Source: Gammaproteobacteria bacterium (GTDB lineage Bacteria > Pseudomonadota > Gammaproteobacteria > Pseudomonadales > Pseudohongiellaceae). From it: a DNA stretch of 5,100 nt. Where the stretch lies: the NCBI GenBank assembly GCA_003451715.1, contig DMJN01000212.1, positions 1 to 5,100 of the forward strand, written 5' to 3'. The position numbers and the translations under genes were made by a program. Under the pieces are notes generated by a model. The model had not been told where the DNA came from. It ran no database searches and was given only the letters and a program-made list of their open reading frames with translations. This document shows positions 1 to 5,100 of this stretch, piece after piece (position 1 is the first letter of the stretch; every line of letters starts with the position of its first letter).

Positions 1-657
1 GGTCGAATCCGCGATGATCAGAGCGTAAAGATATTCAAGATCATGGCAGAAACCGATATGCCGCGACGGGCTGCGATGCCGCAACCGAACACCGAGACTT
101 TTCATCAATGGGAAGTGGCCGGCACCTCCCATGTCGACATTCCCTTCGAGATCGAATGGTCCCGCGTCAGGTTATTGAGTGACGATCTACCACTAAGTGG
201 TGCCGCAGTGCGCGATCCCGGTTGTGCATTGCCTGCCCACAGCAGGGTGCCTTTTCGCGACGTGATGAATGCCGCCTTCGAGCACCTGGTTAGCTGGGTG
301 CGAGATGATATTGCACCACCGGTAGCGGAACCCTTAAAGGTGGCGCGAATGGTGCCAGAGCTGAAATTCGCCAGGGATGAATACGGTAATGCCCTGGGTG
401 GCATTCGGTTGGCGGAGCACGTCGTGGCAACGGCGAAGAACACCGGAATGAATAACGGCACCAATGGATTCTGCGGGCTCTACGGCTCCCACGAACCTTT
501 CGATCAGGCCACCTTGGAGCGGTTGTACCCGGATCACGCAAGCTATGTAGCAGGGGTAAGGGCGGTGGTGAGACAGAACCTGGATGCGGGTTATATTCTG
601 CCATACGCAGCAGAGCGAACCATACGTGAGGCGGAAGCATCGGACATCGGTCGTTAG
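1..657 (+). CDS. Alpha/beta hydrolase domain-containing protein (Abhydrolase_10-like), 3' end only
   Basis: The reading frame is open from the first base of the window to the TAG at 655-657 (218 codons), so an ATG at 43 is internal and the gene begins upstream. The visible part matches the C-terminal region of the large secreted or periplasmic alpha/beta hydrolases annotated as 'alpha/beta hydrolase domain-containing protein' (Abhydrolase_10 family). It shows a KIFKIMAETDM segment near the window edge, then WEVAGTSHVD (bases about 103-138), and the C-terminal run GFCGLYGSHEPF followed by YPDHASYVAGVRAVV. By family analogy, the His of GTSH (codon 130-132) is the likely catalytic His and the Asp of AETD a candidate acid. 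The nucleophilic Ser would lie upstream of the window, so activity cannot be judged. The substrate is unknown. Its last ~200 bases are duplicated at 1947-2147. The family call is fairly firm; the catalytic residue assignments are inference. Confidence 0.82.
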   Translation, partial: GRIRDDQSVKIFKIMAETDMPRRAAMPQPNTETFHQWEVAGTSHVDIPFEIEWSRVRLLSDDLPLSGAAVRDPGCALPAHSRVPFRDVMNAAFEHLVSWVRDDIAPPVAEPLKVARMVPELKFARDEYGNALGGIRLAEHVVATAKNTGMNNGTNGFCGLYGSHEPFDQATLERLYPDHASYVAGVRAVVRQNLDAGYILPYAAERTIREAEASDIGR

Positions 658-671
658 AGTCTCTGCTACAG
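457..671 (+). repeat. Direct repeat, copy 1 (3' end of hydrolase gene)
   Basis: This segment aligns without gaps to 1947-2161 at a constant offset of 1,490 bases. From 461 to 671 I count 15 differences in 211 positions (about 93% identity), with perfect runs at 461-509 and 526-586. The match covers the last ~66 codons of the hydrolase gene, its TAG stop and about 14 bases beyond it, then ends sharply at the shared CTACAG. Confidence 0.93.
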
Positions 672-686
672 TAGAAACTCGGTGCC

Positions 687-719
687 AGTGTCGAACTAAT
701 CCCAGAAACTGGGGACACT
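687..719. repeat. Nested inverted repeat (possible REP-like hairpin)
   Basis: An outer pair AGTGTC (687-692) and GACACT (714-719) encloses an inner hairpin CCCAG (701-705), loop AAA, CTGGG (709-713). The right arms abut directly, while an 8-base bulge separates the left arms. No T-run follows on either strand, so it does not look like a standard intrinsic terminator, although it lies between the converging ends of the hydrolase and receiver-GAF genes. The right half contains ACTGGGGACACT, similar in my recollection to GGGGACA-type REP sequences linked to RAYT transposases. That link is inference and no second copy occurs in this window. Confidence 0.45.
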
Positions 720-758
720 AAAAAGTTGAATTGCTAATCTTGAAATCCACCCAGTGGA

Positions 759-1060
759 TCACGCCATCTCAGTGGTAAAAAGCTGCAGGTCCTGACTCCA
801 TTGCTTGACAAGTTCGTGCAACTGTTTGCGCTCTTTTCCACCCAGGCGCTCACCGCCACGACTAAGTATGCGGGTAGCACCAGTGATGGCACTGCTGACT
901 GCTTCGATAAGTCGGGAGGGTGTGATTGATTTAGCTGCATCTGTTTCACCATCGCTACCAATGTTGTCGGCTTTTCGTAGTATGATGAATGCATCGATGA
1001 TCCTAGCCAGATCTTCAAGCGTAATTATTTCCAACTCAGTCCAGGTGCGCGAATGTGAGC
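759..1060 (-). pseudogene. Detached C-terminal part of the receiver-GAF protein, cut off by a -1 frameshift
   Basis: Read on the minus strand one frame away from the upstream gene, this stretch encodes SHSRTWTELE then IITLEDLARIIDAF and a further ~70 residues to the TGA at 759-761. The phrase R-x-W-T-x-x-E followed by a hydrophobic helix (L-E-D-L-A) is exactly how this GAF subfamily ends after its SFCALD motif. The segment is therefore the continuation of the gene at 1025-1846 and not an independent gene. Its only early in-frame start is a TTG (1032-1034) inside the GAF domain, with no convincing ribosome-binding site. The last ~65 residues are Ser/Thr/Lys-rich, predicted helical, and match no family I recognise. 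The base missing near 1059/1060 could be a real mutation or a sequencing error. Confidence 0.75.
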
Positions 1061-1846
1061 GAGCGCACAGAAAGAACCAATAGCCTGGTCAGTGTCTGCA
1101 GTAAGGGGGATACCAGCATAGGCAACTACGCCGATTTCGCGAAAAGCTTGGTTGTGACACAAAACTGGATGCTTGCTAGCGTCCTCGACTATAAGCTTGG
1201 TTTTCTCAGTAACAACCCACTGGCAAAATGAATGAGATAGCGGTGTTTGCCGTGCGCTCAACAATGGTTCGCCCAGACCGAATTGACCCATAAAGAACGG
1301 CCTATCCTTGTCAACGAGAGACATCACGGCGGTTGGAGCATTAAGGAGCTTTGCAGCAAGCGCCGTTAACCTGTCGAAGGACTCCTCTGAGGCGCAATCC
1401 AATAGATTTGCATCTTCGAGCGCCTTCAAACGATCGGGATTGACGATGATCTCCTTGGGCGCTTCGGTAACCACCAGGGGCTGTAATAGCGTTTTTTCCA
1501 CGGTGACGGCGATTTCTTTCCCGTCGATTTCCGGACTAAAACAACATTGGGCGCCAGCCAACTCTAGTTCCTCACCATCCTTTTCGGTGAGCACATTAAT
1601 CGCAAGCACTGGAATATTAGCGGTATGTGCGCTGGATCCTAATTCTTTCAGCGCCTTGACTGCCCCACCTTCTAGCTGGCTGTTGAGTACTATGACATCG
1701 GGTTTCACTTTCAAAGCTGTAGAAAGCGCATAATCCGCTTCGGAGCAGAATGACACTATAAACCCGAATTCCCGGATTACCGTAGCGAAGAGATGGGATT
1801 CCCTGAACTCTGACTCTAACAGAAGTACTTTACTCAAGTTGGCCAT
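1025..1846 (-). CDS. Degenerate receiver domain + GAF domain protein, frameshifted near its 3' end
   Basis: The 273 codons as read comprise two domains. Residues about 5-120 have the alternating pattern of a CheY-like receiver (KVLLLESEF strand 1, PDVIVLNSQLEGG around strand 3, NIPVLAINV strand 4). The phosphoacceptor Asp is replaced by N55, the usual Thr/Ser by N84, and the conserved Lys before the cis-Pro by S104, so phosphorylation is unlikely. Residues about 136-262 are a GAF domain of the sensor type (LLDCASEESFDRL, MSLVDKDRPFF, PLSHSFCQWVV, YAGIPL, SFCAL). The frame then runs into an unrelated ending (AHIRAPGLSWK, stop at 1025-1027), whereas the neighbouring frame continues the GAF domain. 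Supplying one base at 1059/1060 restores SFCALDSHSRTW and a protein of about 362 residues. No kinase, GGDEF, EAL or DNA-binding domain is present, so any signalling output must come through partner proteins. The ATG at 1844-1846 has only a weak purine-rich upstream stretch. Function in the cell is unknown. Confidence 0.8.
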   Translation of the reverse strand: MANLSKVLLLESEFRESHLFATVIREFGFIVSFCSEADYALSTALKVKPDVIVLNSQLEGGAVKALKELGSSAHTANIPVLAINVLTEKDGEELELAGAQCCFSPEIDGKEIAVTVEKTLLQPLVVTEAPKEIIVNPDRLKALEDANLLDCASEESFDRLTALAAKLLNAPTAVMSLVDKDRPFFMGQFGLGEPLLSARQTPLSHSFCQWVVTEKTKLIVEDASKHPVLCHNQAFREIGVVAYAGIPLTADTDQAIGSFCALAHIRAPGLSWK

Positions 1847-1904
1847 GCCTGTTCTCTGAAACCTTATCCAAATTTAACTCTGTCTATATATGATATCCCA
1901 GTAG

Positions 1905-2147
1905 TTGATCGATAATCCGGAAAAATATCAAGAATTACCGGTAACAGGTACCAATGGATTCTGCGGGCTCTACGGCTCCCACGAACCTTTCGATCAGGCT
2001 ACCCTGGAGCGGCTATACCCGGATCACGCAAGCTATGTAGCAGGGGTAAGGGCGGTGGTGAGACAGAACCTGGATGTGGATTTTATTCTTCCATTCGCAG
2101 CAGAGCGAACCATACGTGAGGCAGAAGTATCGGACATCGGTAGTTAG
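1905..2147 (+). pseudogene. Truncated duplicate of the hydrolase 3' end
   Basis: An 80-codon frame from a TTG at 1905 to the TAG at 2145-2147. From codon 15 on (GTNGFCGLYGSHEPF onward) it repeats the C-terminus of the hydrolase at 1-657, with six amino-acid changes (A to V, G to D, Y to F twice, A to V, R to S). The first 14 residues have no counterpart in the hydrolase, and there is no Shine-Dalgarno in front of the TTG. A product would lack the entire catalytic core and both candidate active-site residues visible in the long copy. I read it as the remnant of a second hydrolase gene or of a partial duplication. A short expressed peptide is possible but not supported. Confidence 0.8.
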
Positions 2148-2161
2148 AGCTGCTGCTACAG
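1947..2161 (+). repeat. Direct repeat, copy 2 (hydrolase tail fragment)
   Basis: Counterpart of 457-671 in the same orientation. The match begins around the GGTACC just before CCAATGG (1951) and stops at the G of CTACAG (2161), two bases before the stop codon of the minus-strand SRPBCC gene (2163-2165). The duplicated piece therefore sits tightly between the upstream region of the receiver-GAF gene and the 3' end of the SRPBCC gene. Confidence 0.92.
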
Positions 2162-2162
2162 C

Positions 2163-2702
2163 CTACTTTTTGAATTTGGCGGCGAGGGCGCTGCAGCGGG
2201 AAGTCCATGCTTGCTTAACAAGGTCTTTCTGGTCGTACAATTCGGCGGCGAGTCTAATAGTCAGTTTGAGCCGGGTCTTGTTGTCCACTTCCTGAAATTG
2301 GGCAGTCACCTTACTCTCGCAATCGGGCTGTGTACTGCTTCGCCAGGTGAACGCCAGTTTATTGGGTATATCCAGTTCCAGATACTCTCCATTGTGTATT
2401 ATCTCTGATCCCTTGAAGTCAATAGTGAAGCGGAACGCACCGCCTTTCCTGACCTTATTTTCCAGGCTAATGACTTTTCCCTGTTGGGTATGGGCTGCAA
2501 ACATCCAGTCACCAATAAACACCGGTATAAGCCAATGATCGAATACCTGCTGACTGGGGGCGTTGATAGTCTTGGAGAGCTTGATCGTGGTGGCTTTTGC
2601 TACGGGTTGCAGCGGAGCGGCTGGTTCTTCGAACATGGAAAGCTGATTACTGGTCATCTTGTCTGTCTGCATCGAATGGATTAACCGGCAGAAGCTCCTC
2701 AT
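2163..2702 (-). CDS. SRPBCC / AHSA1-like (START-fold) protein
   Basis: Up to 179 codons. The central part has the hallmarks of the Aha1 C-terminal-like SRPBCC family: INAPSQQVFDHW (residues about 46-57), a GGAFRF strand, GEYLELDIPNKLAFTW, and the final VTAQFQEV-x-x-KTRLKLTIR strand followed by a long C-terminal helix ending SALAAKFKK. These helix-grip proteins bind hydrophobic ligands or act as small enzymes; the ligand here cannot be inferred. The first ~35 residues lie outside the fold and the start is uncertain. ATG codons occur at 2702, 2672 and 2657, none with a well-placed Shine-Dalgarno; the third (MTSNQLSMF) gives a 164-residue protein. It lies 75 bp downstream of the methyltransferase-like gene on the same strand, so co-transcription is possible. 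Its stop is only 15 bp from the converging duplicated hydrolase tail. No ArsR-type regulator, a frequent partner of this family, is next to it. Confidence 0.82.
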   Translation of the reverse strand: MRSFCRLIHSMQTDKMTSNQLSMFEEPAAPLQPVAKATTIKLSKTINAPSQQVFDHWLIPVFIGDWMFAAHTQQGKVISLENKVRKGGAFRFTIDFKGSEIIHNGEYLELDIPNKLAFTWRSSTQPDCESKVTAQFQEVDNKTRLKLTIRLAAELYDQKDLVKQAWTSRCSALAAKFKK

Positions 2703-2777
2703 TACTGCCGTGTTTATTATCCCGTGGAGATTGTTGACGAGGTTAGCAAATTTGCAGAATCAGGTCCAAATTCAGCA

Positions 2778-3554
2778 TCACAGGGGTTTCTGCAATTTGA
2801 GAAGAAAGCGATCCGTATTGCGATTGAGGCGGGGATCGAAAATGCTGCGGCTATGATCGTCACTGGGCGAGCGCAATAATTCACTGGACTCCACATCGAA
2901 TCCGGCCTGCTCTGCCAGATCGATTGCCTGTTGGGTCTGCATGCGATGCATATCGCGGTTGTCGCGCCCGGCAATACCAATATGATCGGTAACACCAATG
3001 ACTCCTCCAGGCTTGAGCAGGGTCTTTAGTTGCAGCAACATGTTCAGGGCGCGTTCCGGATTAGGATTGTAGTAGTCGTGCAGAGTCTGAGCGACGATTA
3101 CCACATCGAGGGATTCCTCTGGCAGTCCGATTTCTTGAAGCGGCCTGACGATTTGGGTGACATTGCTCAGATTCCCCTGGCGAATCTTGTTATTCAGCGC
3201 TTCACCCTGGGTTATGTTCTGACGATCTTCTACGAAGCGTAAGCCGCGCGCTGTGTTCTGAGCATACACGACGCCATCTGGACCGACAGCCTTGGACAGG
3301 ATAAAGGTGTAGTAACCTCCTGCCGCATAAAGATCCAGCGCGGTCATGCCGGCTTCGATTCCCAGAAACTCCAGTACCTCGACAGGTTTTCGAACGCTAT
3401 CTCGCACAAAATCCGTGACCTCACGATCCGGTCCGGAGATAGCGCGACGCAGGCTCTGGGTATCAAGCTGCGCCCCGACCGGGAGAGCAGTGATCAGTAG
3501 ATACAAGCCCAGGGACATGGCTTTCAAAACTGCCCATTTGTTTTGCGCATACAT
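2778..3554 (-). CDS. Exported class I SAM-methyltransferase-like protein (COG4798 type)
   Basis: 258 codons. Residues 1-28 form a Sec-type signal peptide: Lys at 6 and 11, hydrophobic core about 13-25, cleavage probably after VGA at 26-28. The mature part resembles the predicted methyltransferases of COG4798: a short lead (ISGPDREVTDFVRD, then RKPVEVLEFLGI), then GMTALDLYAAGGYYTFIL (69-86) at the SAM-binding motif I, an acidic-to-hydrophobic stretch DVVIVAQTLHDYY (150-162), and LKPGGVIGVTDH (180-191) at the post-motif strand. The glycine loop reads AAGGYYT rather than the G-x-G-x-G of active enzymes, and the periplasm lacks a known SAM supply, so true methyltransferase activity is doubtful. 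AGGA at 3563-3566, eight bases before the ATG, supports the start. The gene follows the DUF2214 gene by 35 bp and probably shares its transcript. Confidence 0.85.
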   Translation of the reverse strand: MYAQNKWAVLKAMSLGLYLLITALPVGAQLDTQSLRRAISGPDREVTDFVRDSVRKPVEVLEFLGIEAGMTALDLYAAGGYYTFILSKAVGPDGVVYAQNTARGLRFVEDRQNITQGEALNNKIRQGNLSNVTQIVRPLQEIGLPEESLDVVIVAQTLHDYYNPNPERALNMLLQLKTLLKPGGVIGVTDHIGIAGRDNRDMHRMQTQQAIDLAEQAGFDVESSELLRSPSDDHSRSIFDPRLNRNTDRFLLKLQKPL

Positions 3555-3562
3555 GGTGAAAA

Positions 3563-3566
3563 TCCT
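3563..3566 (-). promoter_or_regulatory. Shine-Dalgarno of the methyltransferase-like gene
   Basis: The minus strand reads AGGA followed by eight bases and the ATG at 3552-3554. This fixes the start that includes the signal peptide, rather than the internal Met13. Confidence 0.6.
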
Positions 3567-3589
3567 AGTTCGCCACCTGATGTTAACTG

Positions 3590-4054
3590 TTAGATCATCA
3601 ATCCGATTCCACGAGCCATCAGATATGCCAGCATGGGAATGATTACCAGCAGCAGCAGTTCCAGTTTCATTAGCAGGCGTACCAAAGATGGTACGGCATT
3701 TTCCGGGAGACGGTCTCTTCTGACCTTGAAGAAATAGAATGTTGGATAGACAGAAAGTGGCGCAGCAAACGCGAATAGAACTATCTTTATCTGAAAAAAT
3801 AGATTCATCCCGTAGAACGCCTCGGGTTTTCCTACCCCGAGCCAGAGAATCACGCCGAATACAGCTACCAGAAAAGCACTTATCCTGAAGATGTTGTCCA
3901 CCTTGACCAGGTTGATGGCTTCTTCATCGCTTATTGTAGGACTGATCGCCCTATTCTCGATGATAAGCGTGATGGCCAGTACCAGGATGGCAAGGTAGTG
4001 TAGCAGTCGGAAGATTGTATACAGCACGGCGCTATCATACTGGAATAAGGGCAA
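3590..4054 (-). CDS. DUF2214 family integral membrane protein
   Basis: 154 codons from a TTG start, or about 145 from the in-frame GTG at 4025-4027, which would give the more family-typical beginning LYTIFRLLHYLAIL. Four membrane segments are visible at about 11-32, 55-73, 83-106 and 129-152. Features shared with DUF2214 proteins, from my knowledge of the family, are H19 in helix 1, an acidic residue at its end (E33), a conserved Asp before helix 2 (D53), GKP (75-77) with FYGMN after it, K90, and a PT pair (104-105) in helix 3. The function of the family is unknown. GAGGA lies about 13 bases before the TTG, a long spacing, so the start is uncertain. It is the first gene of the minus-strand trio and diverges from the transporter gene at 4165. 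Confidence 0.83.
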   Translation of the reverse strand: MPLFQYDSAVLYTIFRLLHYLAILVLAITLIIENRAISPTISDEEAINLVKVDNIFRISAFLVAVFGVILWLGVGKPEAFYGMNLFFQIKIVLFAFAAPLSVYPTFYFFKVRRDRLPENAVPSLVRLLMKLELLLLVIIPMLAYLMARGIGLMI

Positions 4055-4124
4055 TTGGGCTTGAGATTCCTCAAATAGATGCTGATTTCCTGCATTTCTT
4101 GCTATGCTTCAGCCTGCCGTGCGC

Positions 4125-4153
4125 TTGACAGGACAGATATATTGATGTCTACC
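4125..4153 (+). promoter_or_regulatory. Possible sigma70-type promoter element for the transporter gene
   Basis: A perfect TTGACA (4125-4130) lies in the 110-bp divergent gap. At 17-bp spacing the -10 position (4148-4153, TCTACC) is poor. An AT-rich TATATT (4138-4143) is present but too close for that -35. Only the -35-like box is clear, so this is a weak call. The gap must also hold the promoter for the minus-strand DUF2214 gene, which I could not locate. Confidence 0.25.
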
Positions 4154-4157
4154 CGGA
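4154..4157 (+). promoter_or_regulatory. Shine-Dalgarno of the MHS transporter
   Basis: GGAG is followed by six bases and the ATG at 4165, a good spacing that decides the start. Confidence 0.65.
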
Positions 4158-4164
4158 GATACTC

Positions 4165-5100
4165 ATGACTACAGATTTACATACTCCAGCTGCTGATATT
4201 GCGGATGAAACCCATCTCAAGTCCAGTATGCGCAAGGTGGCACTGACCGCTCTAGCTGGTACCAGTATTGAATGGTATGACTTCTTCCTCTACGCGACAG
4301 CGGCAGCACTGGTATTTCCGGCGGCTTTTTTCCCCGAGTCTACACCCACCATGGGTCTGATCCTGTCCTTCGGCACGTTCGCTTTCGGGTTCATAGCCCG
4401 GCCTGTTGGCGGCATAATCTTCGGTCACTTCGGCGATCGCATTGGCCGCAAACGTACCCTGGTAATTGCCCTGATGTTGATGGGCATTGCCTCTACCATG
4501 ATAGGGCTGATGCCAACCTACGCCACCATCGGTATCGCGGCACCCATTCTGCTGACGATTTTGCGATTCGCCCAGGGTTTGGCGATCGGTGGGCAGTGGG
4601 GTGGTGCCATGCTGCTGGTAACCGAGAGTGCCCCGGCGGATAAACGGGGATGGTATGGCGCCTATGCACAAGCGGGGGCGCCTGTCGGTGTAATTCTGGC
4701 TAACCTGGCCTTTATTATTATCAGCGCTACTTTCTCTGAAGAATTTTTCATGAGCTGGGGCTGGCGCATTCCATTCCTGGCCAGCGTGTTATTGATCGGT
4801 ATCAGCATGTATGTGCAGCTGACAATGGAAGACACCGATGCCTTCAAGGAGTTGGAAGCGATGAAAGAACAGCGCCTGGCTGAAACATCAGGCACCCATG
4901 AACCCGTGCGTCGCTCACCGGTGCTGGAAGCCCTGATAAAGTATCCGAAGCGAATCGCACTGGCGGCTGGCGCATTCTTGTCGGTACAGGTTGCCTTCTA
5001 TATTTTGATCGGTTTTATCCTCGCCTATGGCGCCGATCCCGGCGGCGCCAATATGACGCGGGATAGCATGTTGGCGGCGGTACTCATCGCCTCGGCACTG
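4165..5100 (+). CDS. MFS transporter, metabolite:H+ symporter (MHS) type, 5' part only
   Basis: 312 codons are open to the window edge; the family is usually about 430-450 residues, so roughly the last third is missing. After a ~22-residue cytosolic lead come the MHS hallmarks: GTSIEWYDFFLY (32-43, with the E36/D39 pair of helix 1), the loop 2-3 motif GHFGDRIGRKR (87-97), RFAQG (134-138) and GGQWGGA (142-148) in helix 4, then a helix-5 segment around YGAYAQAGAPVGVILAN. Six helices are followed by a charged cytosolic loop (about residues 223-262, including MEDTDAF and KELEAMKEQR) and the start of helix 7, the standard 6+6 layout. The family carries small carboxylates, shikimate, proline/betaine and similar solutes with protons across the inner membrane; the solute here cannot be told. 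Helix 4 has Q144 where most relatives I know have Glu. Neighbouring genes run the other way and do not reveal a pathway. Confidence 0.92.
   Translation, partial: MTTDLHTPAADIADETHLKSSMRKVALTALAGTSIEWYDFFLYATAAALVFPAAFFPESTPTMGLILSFGTFAFGFIARPVGGIIFGHFGDRIGRKRTLVIALMLMGIASTMIGLMPTYATIGIAAPILLTILRFAQGLAIGGQWGGAMLLVTESAPADKRGWYGAYAQAGAPVGVILANLAFIIISATFSEEFFMSWGWRIPFLASVLLIGISMYVQLTMEDTDAFKELEAMKEQRLAETSGTHEPVRRSPVLEALIKYPKRIALAAGAFLSVQVAFYILIGFILAYGADPGGANMTRDSMLAAVLIASAL

Noticed and set aside
290..718. Minus-strand open frame opposite the hydrolase 3' end
   Set aside because: Pro/Arg/Ser-rich translation typical of antisense to a moderately GC-rich coding gene. The plus frame matches a known hydrolase family.
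701..722. Hairpin as an intrinsic terminator for the converging hydrolase and receiver-GAF genes
   Set aside because: The stem is only 5 bp and no run of T follows it on either strand.
805..1083. Plus-strand open frame opposite the receiver-GAF tail
   Set aside because: Low-complexity Ser/Arg-rich translation, no ribosome-binding site and no family resemblance. It is antisense to a segment that clearly continues a GAF domain.
1870..1905. AT-rich TATATA stretch as the -10 box of the receiver-GAF promoter
   Set aside because: No acceptable -35 hexamer lies 16-18 bp upstream on the minus strand, so the match is no better than chance in an AT-rich gap.
457..2161. Composite mobile element bounded by the direct repeats
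   Set aside because: The repeats are pieces of a coding gene, and no transposase, integrase, terminal inverted repeats or target-site duplications are visible. Recombination between them could still delete the intervening gene.
2716..2721. GATAAT on the minus strand as a -10 box for the SRPBCC gene
   Set aside because: It is five of six to consensus but has no recognisable -35 at proper spacing, and the transcript would start almost at the first ATG. It would fit only if translation starts at 2672 or 2657.
4252..4895. Minus-strand open frames opposite the transporter
   Set aside because: The plus strand here encodes an unmistakable MHS transporter; the antisense translations are Gln/Arg-rich or featureless and have no starts with ribosome sites.

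Overview
The window looks like chromosomal DNA of a free-living, probably marine, gammaproteobacterium. This rests on moderate GC, the style of the proteins (an Abhydrolase_10-type hydrolase, an MHS-family transporter, a DUF2214 membrane protein, an exported COG4798-type methyltransferase-like protein), and ordinary Shine-Dalgarno starts for some genes. The genus cannot be named from this sequence alone. No RNA gene, CRISPR array, integrase or transposase gene was seen.

Layout. Bases 1-657 (+) are the 3' end of a large alpha/beta hydrolase gene whose nucleophile-bearing part lies upstream of the window. Bases 759-1846 (-) hold one ancestral gene of about 362 codons, a degenerate response-regulator receiver domain followed by a GAF domain. 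A single missing base near 1059/1060 splits it into a 273-codon front part (1025-1846) and a detached tail (759-1060). Bases 1947-2161 (+) are a second copy, about 93% identical, of the last ~200 bases of the hydrolase gene plus 14 bases beyond its stop. It has no hydrolase body in front of it, so it is a truncated paralogue. The receiver-GAF locus is therefore bracketed by two direct repeats whose start points are 1,490 bp apart.

Bases 2163-4054 (-) carry three genes in a row that could be co-transcribed: a DUF2214 membrane protein (3590-4054), an exported methyltransferase-like protein (2778-3554) and an AHSA1/SRPBCC-fold protein (2163-2702). A 110-bp divergent intergenic region (4055-4164) separates them from a plus-strand MHS-type major facilitator transporter that starts at 4165 and runs off the window.

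Nothing here forms a recognisable defence, mobile or biosynthetic system. The genes look like accessory metabolism: hydrolysis of an unknown ester or similar substrate, uptake of a small organic acid or osmolyte-like solute, and membrane or periplasmic proteins of unknown role. The parts worth a second look are the duplicated hydrolase tail, the one-base frameshift in the GAF gene, the loss of all receiver catalytic residues in that protein, and a nested inverted repeat just after the hydrolase gene.
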